Of a stretch of DNA of 64,000 nucleotides, positions 32,494 to 41,700 are shown one piece after another. Under the pieces are notes generated by a model. It was not told where the DNA came from. It did no database searches and saw nothing but the letters and a program-made list of their open reading frames with translations. The stretch comes from Anammoximicrobium sp964486845. GTDB taxonomy: Bacteria > Planctomycetota > Planctomycetia > Pirellulales > Pirellulaceae. The stretch spans positions 36,275 through 100,274 of the forward strand of contig CAZAQY010000002.1 in NCBI GenBank assembly GCA_964486845.1. Reading direction: 5' to 3'. A program made the position numbers and the translations under genes. Each line of letters begins with the position of its first letter. Position 1 is the stretch's first letter.

Positions 32494-33804
32494 TCACAAC
32501 ACGCGGCAAATGAAACACTTCAGGTACTCGCTCTCCGGGCACGACACATTCACCGGATGGTCGGGCGAGGGGCCGCGCTGCTCCAGGACTTGAATCTCGC
32601 GGCCGGTCTTTTGCGCGACCACCGCGAGCATCTGCAGAAAGTCCTCCCGCGTGACGCTGCCGGAACAACTGCAGGTGACCAGGATGCCGTCGGGCGCCAA
32701 CAAGTCGACCGCCAGACGATTGATGCGGTGGTAGGCGCGGAGTGCTTCGTCGATGCTTTGCCGAGTGCGGGTGAACTTGGGAGGGTCCAGGATGATCCCC
32801 TCGAACCGCCGTCCCGCCGCGAGGAATTCGTCCAACATCTGGAAACCGTCGCCTTGCTCGAAACGGACGTTCGTGACGCCGTTCAACTCGGCGTTGGCGC
32901 GCGCCAATGCGATCGCCTTCTCACTGACGTCGATCCCCAAGACTTCAAGGGCCGCCCCCAGCCGTGACGCCGCCAGGCTGAAACCGCCGCTGAAGCAGAA
33001 CATATCCAACACGCGACGCCCCCGCAGATAGCGGGCTGCCGCCCGGCGATTCTCCCGCTGGTCCAGGTAGAAGCCGGTCTTTTGCCCTGCCACCGGATCC
33101 ACGCCGTACCGCAGTCCGTGCTCTTCGATGAAGACCAACTCGGCAGGCGTTTGACCCCAACGCAAACCCTCCCGCAGCCCTACGCTCGACGCTGACGTCG
33201 TGCCGGCGCCCTGCAATTCGATTCCCTCGGCCTTGGCGATGCCGCCTTCGCAACGCACCGTGATGCTGGCCGGATGCAATTGATCGACCAGCAGGTCGAT
33301 CAGACGATCGTCGCGGCACGCCATGGCCAACGCGTTGATCTGGACAACCAGGTGTCCCGCATAGCGGTCGACTACCAGGCCGCTCAGTCCGTCCGCTTCG
33401 CTGTACACCAGCCGGGCCGCGCCGGCCGGGTCGTCGTAACCGAGTTGCCTTCGGAACTGCACCGCCGCCTGGACGCGCCGCCGCCAGAACTCGTCGTCCA
33501 AAGCCCGAGCGGCGTTCCAGGTGTACAGCCGGACCAACAGGCGACTGCGCCGATTGATGATCCCGCGGGCGATGAACTTTCGCTTCTCGGACACGAGATC
33601 CACCACGTCGCCATCCCCACACTCGCCTTCCACTCGCTCGACAGCCGAAGCGAAAACCCAAGGATGCCGAGCGTAGAACGGAGTCGCCTTGCGCGGCTTC
33701 AGGACCACCAGCGCTCGGCCGAAACCCGGCGCGATTTCGCGCCCGGAGGGGGAGGCCGGTTCTGTCGGCGGCAAAGCAGGGAGCATGTGTCGATCCTGGG
33801 ACAT
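32494..33804 (-). CDS. Class I SAM-dependent rRNA methyltransferase, RlmI-like
   Basis: The start at 33804 (MSQDRHMLP) gives 436 residues; 33786 is an alternative. An N-terminal PUA-like domain (RHPWVFASAVERVEG) precedes an RlmI-type central domain (EHGLRYGVDPVAGQKTGFYL) and a Rossmann methyltransferase domain with VLDMFCFSGGFSLAAS and catalytic DPPKF, TCSCSG. These are the hallmarks of 23S rRNA m5C methyltransferases of the RlmI family. The frame is open well upstream into G+C-rich repeats that are not conserved. Confidence 0.9.
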   Translation of the reverse strand: MSQDRHMLPALPPTEPASPSGREIAPGFGRALVVLKPRKATPFYARHPWVFASAVERVEGECGDGDVVDLVSEKRKFIARGIINRRSRLLVRLYTWNAARALDDEFWRRRVQAAVQFRRQLGYDDPAGAARLVYSEADGLSGLVVDRYAGHLVVQINALAMACRDDRLIDLLVDQLHPASITVRCEGGIAKAEGIELQGAGTTSASSVGLREGLRWGQTPAELVFIEEHGLRYGVDPVAGQKTGFYLDQRENRRAAARYLRGRRVLDMFCFSGGFSLAASRLGAALEVLGIDVSEKAIALARANAELNGVTNVRFEQGDGFQMLDEFLAAGRRFEGIILDPPKFTRTRQSIDEALRAYHRINRLAVDLLAPDGILVTCSCSGSVTREDFLQMLAVVAQKTGREIQVLEQRGPSPDHPVNVSCPESEYLKCFICRVL

Positions 33805-33876
33805 CGGGTTCTGCTGCTGATCCAAGTGAGCCCTGATTGTACTGAGCGGAGGGAGATAATACAGTGCCTGGAACGG

Positions 33877-33990
33877 GATGCGGGATGCGGGATGCGGGGT
33901 GTCGCGACCTGAACTCACGAGCCCATCCCGCATCCCGCGACCCGCATCCCGTGACCCGCATCCCGTATCTCGCATCCCGAAACCCGCATC
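33877..33990. repeat. GGGATGC/GCATCCC microrepeat tract
   Basis: Three tandem GGGATGC words at about 33877-33897 are followed by six CCGCATCCC-like words between 33930 and 33990, spaced by 5-8 variable bases and forming a large imperfect inverted repeat. The tract separates the divergent methyltransferase and GNAT genes. Spacing is too short for a CRISPR array. The strong foldback may affect both promoters. Confidence 0.75.
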
Positions 33991-34010
33991 ACCAGGAACG
34001 GCCGACTCCG

Positions 34011-34847
34011 ATGGACATTCGACGCATGACCTCCGACGATCTGCCGCTTGGTCTGCGGTTGTCGGCCCAAGCGGGCTGGAACCAGACGGAAACGGATTGG
34101 CGGCGCTTCTTGTGGCTGGAGCCGGAAGGATGTTTCGTCGTCGAGTCGGCGGCGGAGCCGGTAGCGACGACGGCGGCCTTTGTGTTCGGAGCGGTCGGTT
34201 GGATCGCGATGCTGCTGGTGGACGAAGCCTTCCGGCACCGGGGGATCGCCACACAATTGGTTCAGCAGGCCCTGCAGTACTTGGACGGTCGAGGTGTGCA
34301 GACGGTCCGATTGGACGCCACTCCGCTGGGCCGGCCCGTGTACGAACGGCTCGGCTTTCTGCCCGAGTACCGGTTGCTGCGAATGCAGGGGGAAGTCTCC
34401 TTGCCGAGCGATGATCGCCGGTATGCCCCACTGCCTGCGGAACGCGTGCCCGGCGTGTGCGAGTTGGACGCGGCGATCACGGGAACGTCGCGGAAGAAGC
34501 TGATCCAGCGATTGCACGCCGAACGTCCGGAGGCGGTGACGGCGGCGTTCGACGGCCGGGCTGCGGTCGGCTATGCGTTCTGGCGCCCCGGCCGACGGGC
34601 CGGGCAGATCGGTCCGGCCGCGGCGGTCTCTGCCGCAACCGGCGTCGCGATGCTGGACCGAGTGTTGGCTCGCTGCCCCGCCGGGCCGTTGTTTATCGAC
34701 GTTCCGGCAGACAACCGTGCAGCCGTCCAGTGGGCCGAAACGCACGGATTCGTCGTTCAACGAGAGTTCACGCGGATGGTTCGCGGGCCACGGATCGCGG
34801 ACTTTCCGCAGCGCATCTGGGCCAGCTCGGGGCCGGAGAAAGGATAG
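34011..34847 (+). CDS. GNAT family N-acetyltransferase, two-domain
   Basis: A 278-residue protein starting MDIRRMTSDDLPLGLRLS has the acetyl-CoA pyrophosphate loop VDEAFRHRGIATQLVQQAL (R-x-x-G-x-A) at about residues 72-90 and the following YERLGF motif. A second, divergent GNAT-like half occupies residues 145-278. The pattern matches known two-domain GNATs. The substrate is unknown. Confidence 0.85.
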   Translation: MDIRRMTSDDLPLGLRLSAQAGWNQTETDWRRFLWLEPEGCFVVESAAEPVATTAAFVFGAVGWIAMLLVDEAFRHRGIATQLVQQALQYLDGRGVQTVRLDATPLGRPVYERLGFLPEYRLLRMQGEVSLPSDDRRYAPLPAERVPGVCELDAAITGTSRKKLIQRLHAERPEAVTAAFDGRAAVGYAFWRPGRRAGQIGPAAAVSAATGVAMLDRVLARCPAGPLFIDVPADNRAAVQWAETHGFVVQREFTRMVRGPRIADFPQRIWASSGPEKG

Positions 34848-34875
34848 AACCGGTTTGCCGTTTTGCGATTCCCCC

Positions 34876-34951
34876 GTAGCATGGCTCTCCGAGCCGTGCA
34901 GATCTTCGCACGGTTTCGACCAACTCAACACGGCTCAGAGCGCCAGGCTCC
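34876..34951. repeat. Degenerate inverted repeat
   Basis: GTAGCATGGCTCTCCGAGCC and three bases (34876-34898) face an imperfect mirror at 34929-34951 (CACGGCTCAGAGCGCCAGGC). The outer GTAGCATG word is shared with the perfect palindrome at 28742. It separates the convergent GNAT and secreted-protein genes and looks like a decayed copy. Confidence 0.6.
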
Positions 34952-34979
34952 AAATCGTCACTGCCTCGGAGTATGCCTG

Positions 34980-35663
34980 CTACTGAGATAGCCGATCTTT
35001 CTTTTGCTGTACCGTGAACCAACGCGGGATTTTGGAGATCGCGATGTTCCATTGCGTCGAGCTGGCGCCGAGCGGACGCACTCGCCGCGTCTGCGGTTCG
35101 TGGAAGACGATGTGGTCTGCCTGCTGTCGCGCCAGCAAGAGGGCCTGCGGCAAAGTCAGGGGCAGCCAGACTTGGAACTCCGTGTCCCGCTGCAAGATGT
35201 CCCCGTGGACGGCGCGCTCGGCGATGCGCGGAGAGAAGTACAACTTGCCGGAGAATAGTTCTTTTTCGCTTTTCTCCTGGACGTGGTAGAAGCGTACGTC
35301 GGTGTAACGGTGAAGCAGCAACATGGCGTGCCGGCAAGTGATCGGCTTGAGCACCTTGACGGTCCAGATCAGGGACTCGTCGCCAAAATCCTCGGACCAG
35401 CCAAACTCGACGCTGGTCACCGCCAAATGCCCCGTTTCCTCGAGGTCGAGCACATTGGAGGCGACGCCGCTGAGCGGAGCAGGGAGGATCTCGGCAGGAC
35501 GCCGCTCTCGGTCCCCTGGCGCTTCTGACGTCGGGACAGCTGGCGGCCTGGCAACGGCGGGTCCGGGAGCAGCGTTGGCCGGCGCGTCCGCCGCCGTGGC
35601 GGCCGTTCCGCCGAGGAGCAACGCGAACAGCCCAAAATGCAGGATACAAGAACGGAATCTCAT
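34980..35663 (-). CDS. Secreted protein of unknown function
   Basis: A 227-residue protein has a signal peptide (MRFRSCILHFGLFALLLGG, cleavage after TAATA) and an Ala/Pro-rich linker. A compact 150-residue domain follows, rich in aromatic and charged residues with no recognisable family. No Cys occurs in the mature domain. Nothing in the neighbourhood hints at a role. Confidence 0.65.
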   Translation of the reverse strand: MRFRSCILHFGLFALLLGGTAATAADAPANAAPGPAVARPPAVPTSEAPGDRERRPAEILPAPLSGVASNVLDLEETGHLAVTSVEFGWSEDFGDESLIWTVKVLKPITCRHAMLLLHRYTDVRFYHVQEKSEKELFSGKLYFSPRIAERAVHGDILQRDTEFQVWLPLTLPQALLLARQQADHIVFHEPQTRRVRPLGASSTQWNIAISKIPRWFTVQQKKDRLSQ

Positions 35664-36055
35664 GGCAGATTCTCACTGTACGAAATTGGCTCGACGCAGC
35701 GTTCTGTCTCTATAAGTCTAGTCAGGGCTGTCGCCACCGGAAACGGGAAAATCTGGTGGTAGCAACTTCCAACCGCGTGCCTCGGCAAAACCGCCTCGGC
35801 AGCGACCCGCATCCTGGGGCGGCCGGAGGCCAGCGGAGTCGTGCCACTTGCGTCATGCGCCGGTCCCCTGATGCGCTGCTAATTTGTGGCGATTACGGAA
35901 TGTGACCCTCATTCGACGGTCGTATCGCCAACGTCGAAAACTCTGCAAATTCAGGCCGAAGTCAGTCGAGAGAGAAATATGCAGCGTCCCAGCACATCGA
36001 GCCTGACGGACCGGTTGCACAATTCAAAACTCCACGGAAAGGAGAATATCCAGTG
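35664..36055. other. Divergent intergenic region
   Basis: No gene, tRNA or strong hairpin is evident in these 392 bases. The right end holds the strong GGAAAGGAG ribosome-binding site for the outer-membrane protein (36036-36044). Divergent promoters for both neighbours are expected here, but no clear consensus boxes are visible. Confidence 0.4.
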
Positions 36056-36958
36056 ATGAGGAAGGGATTTCTTTTGGCGGCCTTACTTACGCCCCTGTTG
36101 GTCGCGGGAAACGTGCGTGCCGAAAACATGGGTTCTGGCGGGGAAGATCCCGTCTGTTGCGAATGCCCCACCAGCAATTGGTACGTGGGCGTGGATATCA
36201 CCGTGCTCAAGCCCCACATGGGTACGCTCGGTGGCGGCGGTTTCGGTCATCCGGAAGTGGACATCACCCCCAGTTTCGATTACGAAGTCGCTCCGCGCGT
36301 CTGGCTGGGATGGGACAACGCCGACGGACTCGGCGTGCGAGCCCGGTATTTTACGTTCGACGCGGACGCCACCCAAGCTCTGCCAGCCAACCATCCTCCT
36401 CTGGTGTTGGGCGATCTTGAGTTCCAGGGGACGCAGGCATGGCTGGAAGCCCAGACGCTTGATCTCGAAGCCACCCAGCGCGGCTGCCTGGGCCACCTGC
36501 AGTTCCAATTGGCCGGCGGTGTCCGTTATGCCAAGATGGAAACCGGCGTGGGCGCGTTTGGCCTGACCGATACGACCGACCCCGTGGCTGCCGGCATCGG
36601 CATGGACTTCGAAGGGGTCGGCCCGACCGTCGCCATCGACGTCCGCCGGCCGTTCGGTTCCCGCGGCTTGGCCCTGGTGGGCAGCGCCCGCTCGTCGTGG
36701 ATGTATGGCCAGACCGATTTCGGGCTGACTGGGGATCTGGCAGACATTCCAGTGAGCGTGTACGCCGACGATCACATGATGCAGATCAACGAACTGAGCT
36801 TGGGCATCGAGTGGTCGCGTTGCCTGCAGCGGGGTGGCAAGGTGACGGTTGCCGCGTTGTGGGAAGCCCAAGCCTGGGAGTGGGCCCCAGTCGCCGGCCT
36901 GATTCACCAGGACATCGGCCTCACCGGTCCGACGTTCTCCTTCAGCTACATGCGTTAA
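36056..36958 (+). CDS. Lpg1974-like outer-membrane beta-barrel protein
   Basis: The ATG at 36056 (a GTG directly before it is also possible) begins a signal peptide (MRKGFLLAALLTPLLVAGNVRA). The mature protein of about 275 residues is built of alternating short amphipathic strands with aromatic girdles (WYVGVDITVL, APRVWLGWD, VRARYFTFD, TVAIDVRRPFG) and ends in a Phe-rich strand FSFSYMR. This pattern and the 'CPTSNWYVG' opening match the Legionella Lpg1974/major OMP-type family found in planctomycetes. A strong terminator hairpin follows. Confidence 0.78.
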   Translation: MRKGFLLAALLTPLLVAGNVRAENMGSGGEDPVCCECPTSNWYVGVDITVLKPHMGTLGGGGFGHPEVDITPSFDYEVAPRVWLGWDNADGLGVRARYFTFDADATQALPANHPPLVLGDLEFQGTQAWLEAQTLDLEATQRGCLGHLQFQLAGGVRYAKMETGVGAFGLTDTTDPVAAGIGMDFEGVGPTVAIDVRRPFGSRGLALVGSARSSWMYGQTDFGLTGDLADIPVSVYADDHMMQINELSLGIEWSRCLQRGGKVTVAALWEAQAWEWAPVAGLIHQDIGLTGPTFSFSYMR

Positions 36959-36988
36959 GCCCTCACCTCGATTTTCCTTTCGCGTCGG

Positions 36989-37035
36989 AAGGCCGACCCT
37001 GGTCCAAGCGGCTGGGATCGGCCTTTCGCGTTTTC
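36989..37035 (+). terminator. Rho-independent terminator
   Basis: AAGGCCGA (36989-36996) pairs with TCGGCCTT (37018-37025), followed by CGCGTTTTC. It lies 30 bases after the stop of the outer-membrane protein gene. Confidence 0.75.
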
Positions 37036-37110
37036 TTGGCGAGGCTGCCACCGCGCCGTCTCGGGGCTGTTTTTCTCTGCGGATCGCCTAGAATCTACGC
37101 AAAGTTGAAG

Positions 37111-37308
37111 TCAGCCACCCGAACCGATCCTCGGCCCGAACACCCGCTCGGCGTTTTCGTCAAGGACCTGCTGTTTCTCGGCGCCCGTCAGCTCTGCCTG
37201 ATCGATTCGGAGTCGCTGCATGCCGGCCACGTGCAGGGGCGTGTCCGTGGCAAACAGCACCCGGTCGGAACCGATGTCGCGGACCGCCCATTGGATTTCT
37301 CCGATTAC
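37111..37308 (-). pseudogene. C-terminal remnant of an amidohydrolase
   Basis: The reading frame encodes GEIQWAVRDIGSDRVLFATD, PLHVAGMQRLRI and LDENAERVFGPRIG, the end of an amidohydrolase/ACMSD-like TIM-barrel (FATD carries the metal Asp). Only about 65 of roughly 300 residues remain. The fragment abuts the MFS gene stop, so an insertion or deletion removed the rest. Confidence 0.65.
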
Positions 37309-37312
37309 AGAT

Positions 37313-38641
37313 TCAAGCCGCGGCGGCTGATGATTCCTCACGCGGGGCCGGCCGCGCCGGCAGGGCGAACGCGATCAGCAGCATGGCGAGGATCAGCACG
37401 CCCGTGGCCGTGTGAAAGCTGGCAATCCGGCCGAATTGGTCGGAAATCTGCCCGAAGATCACGGAGGCAAACCCGACCAGCGATCCCAGCAGATTCAAGT
37501 AAGCGATGTTCGCCCGCACCTGCGACTTGGCCGAGGCCGTCGTGACGTAGTTGGGGAAGTAAACTCCGAACAACTCGCCGGCGCCCAGCAATCCGGCGGT
37601 CAGAAGGTACCACCACCCCGAGACGTTCAGCGCCCAGGCCATGCCCGCCAGCAGAATGGCGGTCGTCGCCAGCAGGGCGGCCTTGGGATTCGTCTTGGCC
37701 AGCAGCCAGCCGAGCAGCATGCCGGCGACCGCCTTGAAGCCAAACCGCAGAAAGTTCTGCAACCCGACGGTGTCGGGCGTCGCTTGGCCCAGCACGTCCT
37801 TGGCGTGCAGCGACACGTTGTCGAAGATGGCGTTGCCGCCGGAGTAGACCAGCAAATACCCCACGGCCGCCAGCACCACGGGCCTGGACGTCGCAAACTG
37901 CCGCAGCCCGTCCAGAATCTCGGCTGTCCTGGATGAGGCAACCGGCTCGTCCACGGGTAACGGGATTTGAAAAGCGGCACCCAGGAAAACGCACAAAACC
38001 ATGACGGGGAGGGTACCGGCAAACAAGGCCAGATAGCTGTCGGGGAACCACATCCCGAAGGTGTATCCGGTCAGAGGCTCCTTTCCCATCAGCATCTGCT
38101 GCAGCAGGGAACCGGCGCAGGCCGCGATCGGCCCGATGCCGAAACTGAAGCCCAGCGTCACCCCCCGCCGCGCGGTGGACACGCCGCGCCGGACGACTTC
38201 CCAAAGGGCCATGAGCATTACGCCGTTGGCGGCGCCAAACACTCCGGCGAACAGGAGCACGCAGCCCGTCACCACCGCGGCGGGCCAGCGCAGCCAGATC
38301 GCCGCGGCCACCAGGGCCGTCAAGGCCGCCTTGGCCGCAAACGAGCCGACCAGCAGCGGCTTGAGCCACCGAGCTTGCGGCAAAAACCACGCGACCAGGA
38401 CCGGCAGTGCCGTCATCCACTGGTACACCGCATGCGGCAAATTGGCCACCGTGTCGCTGTTACCCAAGTCGTGCAGCAAGTTGGCGTGCGTGACCCCGAC
38501 GTAGGAAACGGGCGCGGTCAAGTAGATCAGGCACCACACGGCGGCAAAGCAGGCGATGTTGCGGGTCTGTAACGCGGCGGACAACGGGCAGTCGTCCTCC
38601 GCTGGTACCAACACCGTTGCCGCTGGACTCTTGTCGCTCAT
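37313..38641 (-). CDS. MFS transporter
   Basis: A 442-residue protein has about 12 hydrophobic helices. The loop after helix 4-5 carries RRGVSTARRGVTLGFSFGIG, and a central cytoplasmic loop lies near residues 210-240. The fold resembles nucleoside/sugar-type or conserved hypothetical MFS proteins of planctomycetes; no substrate motif is evident. It is unrelated in sequence to the MFS at 16664. Confidence 0.85.
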   Translation of the reverse strand: MSDKSPAATVLVPAEDDCPLSAALQTRNIACFAAVWCLIYLTAPVSYVGVTHANLLHDLGNSDTVANLPHAVYQWMTALPVLVAWFLPQARWLKPLLVGSFAAKAALTALVAAAIWLRWPAAVVTGCVLLFAGVFGAANGVMLMALWEVVRRGVSTARRGVTLGFSFGIGPIAACAGSLLQQMLMGKEPLTGYTFGMWFPDSYLALFAGTLPVMVLCVFLGAAFQIPLPVDEPVASSRTAEILDGLRQFATSRPVVLAAVGYLLVYSGGNAIFDNVSLHAKDVLGQATPDTVGLQNFLRFGFKAVAGMLLGWLLAKTNPKAALLATTAILLAGMAWALNVSGWWYLLTAGLLGAGELFGVYFPNYVTTASAKSQVRANIAYLNLLGSLVGFASVIFGQISDQFGRIASFHTATGVLILAMLLIAFALPARPAPREESSAAAA

Positions 38642-38796
38642 GGAGGCCCCGGAAATGGCCGCGTGGGATCAAGCCTGCGGCCGGTCAGGAACCGCTTGGC
38701 GGCGTTCGAGAAATAACGGTCCAGTGTTTTCCTGCCGATCATCACACGGAGTGTGATGGCGACTCGGACGAGGCGACCATTATTCCTGAACGCTGC

Positions 38797-38942
38797 TTAG
38801 GGTGCATCCGCATCATGGCTGGACGCTGATCGTAAGCCGTCGCGGCGTTCCTGTAAAGGCGCACCGAGGACGCACTTCAATTCTTCCAGATCGATCGGCT
38901 TGACCAGGTGAGCCCGGCACGGCGGGTGGTGCGAAATCCGTC
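38797..38942 (-). pseudogene. C-terminal remnant of a response-regulator receiver domain
   Basis: The frame reads HPPCRAHLVKPIDLEELKC followed by VLGAPLQERRDG and a stop at 38797. AHLVKPIDLEEL is the conserved end (beta5 with the Lys, then alpha5) of CheY-like receiver domains. Everything before it is missing, and the sequence joins a DnaJ-like fragment at 38945. Confidence 0.7.
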
Positions 38943-38944
38943 TC

Positions 38945-39172
38945 GTGCTTGACGAAGCCTGTACGGTCTGCAGCGGCCGCGGCCAGGTTGCGGGTTCCTG
39001 GTGCGCCGTCTGTCAGGGGCTCGGTTGGTTACGTCAGCGACGGCGTCTCCAGATCTGCCTGCCCGGCAACCTGCAAACCGGCACCGTCATTCGCCTGGCC
39101 GGACAAGACGCTCGCCAGCCGGCATCGACGCAGGACCTGGTGCTGCGGATCAAGGTGCAGCCCTGCTGGTGA
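38945..39172 (+). pseudogene. Fragment of a DnaJ-type cysteine-rich/C-terminal domain
   Basis: The 75-residue frame shows CTVCSGRGQVAGSWCAVCQG, two zinc-finger CxxC-like half-sites as in the DnaJ cysteine-rich domain. It then reads QICLPGNLQTGTVIRLAGQD and DLVLRIKV, the C-terminal substrate domain. J-domain, G/F linker and dimerisation region are absent. It abuts the receiver-domain remnant in opposite orientation. Confidence 0.65.
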
Positions 39173-39206
39173 CAGAGCGGCGACAGGCCAACGCGGCCGC
39201 CAATGA

Positions 39207-39650
39207 TCATGGCGCCGGTTTCAAGCCTTGATCGCCGAGGAGCCCCTTCAGCGCACTTTCCAGTTCCTTGACGTCCGGCGCCAGTTTCGCTCCCGGCGCG
39301 AGTCTGCCGACCCAGCTGCTGTCGGCCAAGCCCTCGAACGGCGGCAAGGGAGATGCGACGTCTCCCAACAGCGGGGTCAGGGCTTTCATTTGGGCCGCGA
39401 ATTTCTGGCGGGCTTCTTCATAACCTTTCTTGATCCCAGCGACGAGCTGCTGTTCTTGTTGGGCGCTGGCCAGAGCCGATTCCAGATTGGCCTTCTCCGC
39501 CTGCAACTGGGCTGATTGCGCCTCGGCTTGCGACAGTCGCGCCTTGAGGCTCTCCACCTCCGCCGTCAGTTCCTTGATCCTGGCTGACCCGCAACCGGAA
39601 CAGATCGCTACCCAGCACGCCGCCAAAAGAAGACCCCGGAGACGACGCAT
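39207..39650 (-). CDS. Predicted coiled-coil lipoprotein
   Basis: The ATG at 39650 follows GAGGAA and gives 147 residues. A signal with lipobox (WVAICSGC) is followed by a heptad-rich coiled coil (residues about 28-70) and a compact C-terminal part. The Cys after the signal is the likely lipidation site. Such Braun-like or spacer lipoproteins can anchor envelope layers; the role here is inference. Confidence 0.7.
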   Translation of the reverse strand: MRRLRGLLLAACWVAICSGCGSARIKELTAEVESLKARLSQAEAQSAQLQAEKANLESALASAQQEQQLVAGIKKGYEEARQKFAAQMKALTPLLGDVASPLPPFEGLADSSWVGRLAPGAKLAPDVKELESALKGLLGDQGLKPAP

Positions 39651-40126
39651 GGCCAGTTCCTCCCTATGGTTCAAGAACCCTGATGATTACCCTGCCTGAA
39701 GGCTCGGAAGATAACAGACAGCAGTCCGGTTCGCAACCGGCAAGTGCCGCCTCAAATCGAAAAGCGGGGCTTGTAGTGCCGCATTCATGCATTCGAAACC
39801 GGCTAAAGTCCGCACTACCAACGCCAGTCTCAAGCCTGGACGCGGCACAAGACTCGACCATGTCGCGTGTTCGAGCAGGCTTGTCCCCCAAGGCACCAGA
39901 CCCAATAATTCTTCCGGCGGAACTCGAATGGCAATCGGGGCGAGGTCACGCAAGTCCGACTTTTTTCGGGATTTCACAAAACAAAAAGAACCGGAGAACC
40001 GTCAAATTCGTCAGACAAGGGTTGTGACTTCATGTGGCCCCAGTATATTGGATATAAAGGTAGTTTTTCACTGTTCCAAACGGCTGATTTGCGGCTGCCG
40101 TTTGGTACCTCCGCAAAGGGATCGCA
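39651..40126. other. Intergenic region upstream of dockerin protein
   Basis: No gene is supported in this 476-base gap. A minus-strand frame at 39687-39977 has no recognised relative and lacks a good start. Near the right end a promoter-like pair is present (see 40022). Confidence 0.5.
40022..40049 (+). promoter_or_regulatory. Sigma-70-like promoter
   Basis: TTGTGA (40022-40027) and TATATT (40044-40049) are separated by 16 bases in an A+T-rich segment, about 78 bases before the dockerin protein gene. Confidence 0.5.
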
Positions 40127-41677
40127 ATGAGTTCGCGGTGGCGAGGTCTCCATATTCAATCCGCTAGTCGTCCGCTCCGCCGGTGCTCGAGGGTCTGGCG
40201 ACGGCTGTGCCTGGGCCTTGAGCGACTCGAGGACCGCCGGCTGATGGCGGGCATCATCCTGGGCGAGTCGTCAGAGTCGATGGTCGTCGACGAAGAGGAG
40301 ATGACGGACACGCTCGAGGTCGCACCGGAACTGTTGCTTGCTTCCGGCGGCGCCGGATTCGCGCTCAGCCGGGACAGGGCGGGGGTGTCGGAGAGCGGCT
40401 CGACCGACATGTTTACGGTCGTGCTCACGGGCGTCCCAAATTCGGACGTGGTGTTGACGGTCACCAGCGGCGACACGAGCGAAGTGGCCGTCGCCCCCGC
40501 AACGTTGACGTTCACGCCGGCTAATTGGAATGTGTCACAGACGGTGACCATCACCGGCGTCGACGACTTCATCATCGATGGCGATCAAAAAACGCTGGTG
40601 ACGGTGAGCGTCGATGACGCGGCCTCCGCGGACGACTTCGACGCGCTCCCCGACCAGGCGGTGATGGTGACCACGACGGATGACGATGTAGCGGGTTTTA
40701 CGCTCAGCAAGACGACGGTAACCGTCTCGGAGAGCGGGACGACCGACACGGTCACCGTGGTGCTGACGGCCCAGCCGGAGACCGACGTGATCTTGACCGT
40801 GACCAGCGGCGACACCAGCGAGGCCACGGCCGGCCCGATGGCGTTGAAGTTCACGCCAAGCGGTTGGGATGCTCCGCAGACCGTGACGGTCCACGGCGTC
40901 GACGATTCCGTTCGAGACGGCAACCAGGTCACCGCGGTGACGGTCGGCGTGGACGATATCCACTCGGACGTCCATTTCGCCGGCGTAGGCAGCCAGGTGA
41001 TTTCGGCAACCACGATCGACGATGACGTCGGCTGGCACAATACGAAGACCCCTTCGGACGTGGACGGCAACGGGATGATCAACGCGACGGACGTGTTGAT
41101 CATCGTCAACTACCTCAACGAGGATTCCGGGGCGCCCGCCTTGCCGCGTTCACTCACCGCGTCTTCTCCCTACTATGACGTCAACAACGACGGTCTGTGT
41201 ACCGCGATCGATGTTTTGATTGTGATCAACTACATCAACACCTACGTCGTGCCCCATGCCAGCGGCGGCGAGGGCGAAGACGCCCCGCGTGACGCGGCGG
41301 CTCCGGACGCCGCGTTCCGCGTCAGCACGGACGAACCGCCGCAACCGGTGGCCGCCAACGTGCCGATGGTTTCCACGTCCCCGGTGGATCCGAGCACGGC
41401 GCAGGATTTCCCTTCGGAGGCCGTCATCGGTTACGGCATCGACGAGAGCCGCGATTTCTGGCGCCCCGCCGACACCGCGCGTCCGGCGTTGCTGCCCGCG
41501 GCCGATTTCGCACCAGGGCCCGGCGACACGTTCGCGTCCGTCGTGCAAGCCCGGCCTGCGCAGCCTGCGTCCCCCCGGCGAATCCGCACGGCGGATGCGG
41601 TTTTCGAAGCCTGGCGTGAGGAACCTTGGGACGGACTGGCCGACGGGCTGGTGCGGGATCTTCGCATTCTGTGCTGA
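40127..41677 (+). CDS. Exported repeat protein with dockerin domain
   Basis: A 516-residue protein has no ordinary signal peptide but carries the planctomycete motif LERLEDRRLMA (about residues 28-38), like 'LEPRRLLA' export signals. Two beta-rich repeats of about 100 residues follow: FALSRDRAGVSESGSTDMFT and FTLSKTTVTVSESGTTDTVT both introduce a block containing LTVTSGDTSE and a conserved VDD end. A type I dockerin-like module with two calcium loops then appears (DVDGNGMINATDVL and DVNNDGLCTAIDVL). The C-terminus (about 120 residues) is Pro/Ala-rich. It probably functions at the cell surface. Confidence 0.85.
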   Translation: MSSRWRGLHIQSASRPLRRCSRVWRRLCLGLERLEDRRLMAGIILGESSESMVVDEEEMTDTLEVAPELLLASGGAGFALSRDRAGVSESGSTDMFTVVLTGVPNSDVVLTVTSGDTSEVAVAPATLTFTPANWNVSQTVTITGVDDFIIDGDQKTLVTVSVDDAASADDFDALPDQAVMVTTTDDDVAGFTLSKTTVTVSESGTTDTVTVVLTAQPETDVILTVTSGDTSEATAGPMALKFTPSGWDAPQTVTVHGVDDSVRDGNQVTAVTVGVDDIHSDVHFAGVGSQVISATTIDDDVGWHNTKTPSDVDGNGMINATDVLIIVNYLNEDSGAPALPRSLTASSPYYDVNNDGLCTAIDVLIVINYINTYVVPHASGGEGEDAPRDAAAPDAAFRVSTDEPPQPVAANVPMVSTSPVDPSTAQDFPSEAVIGYGIDESRDFWRPADTARPALLPAADFAPGPGDTFASVVQARPAQPASPRRIRTADAVFEAWREEPWDGLADGLVRDLRILC

Positions 41678-41700
41678 ACAAGCCACCTCGCTGCGATACC

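Noticed and set aside
33877..33990. Possible CRISPR array
   Set aside because: Repeats are 7-9 bp with 5-8 bp gaps and occur in both orientations, unlike CRISPR repeats of 23-50 bp with 25-50 bp spacers.
39687..39977. 96-codon minus-strand frame in the gap before the dockerin gene
   Set aside because: No relatives recognised, no convincing ribosome-binding site, and composition unlike the neighbouring genes.
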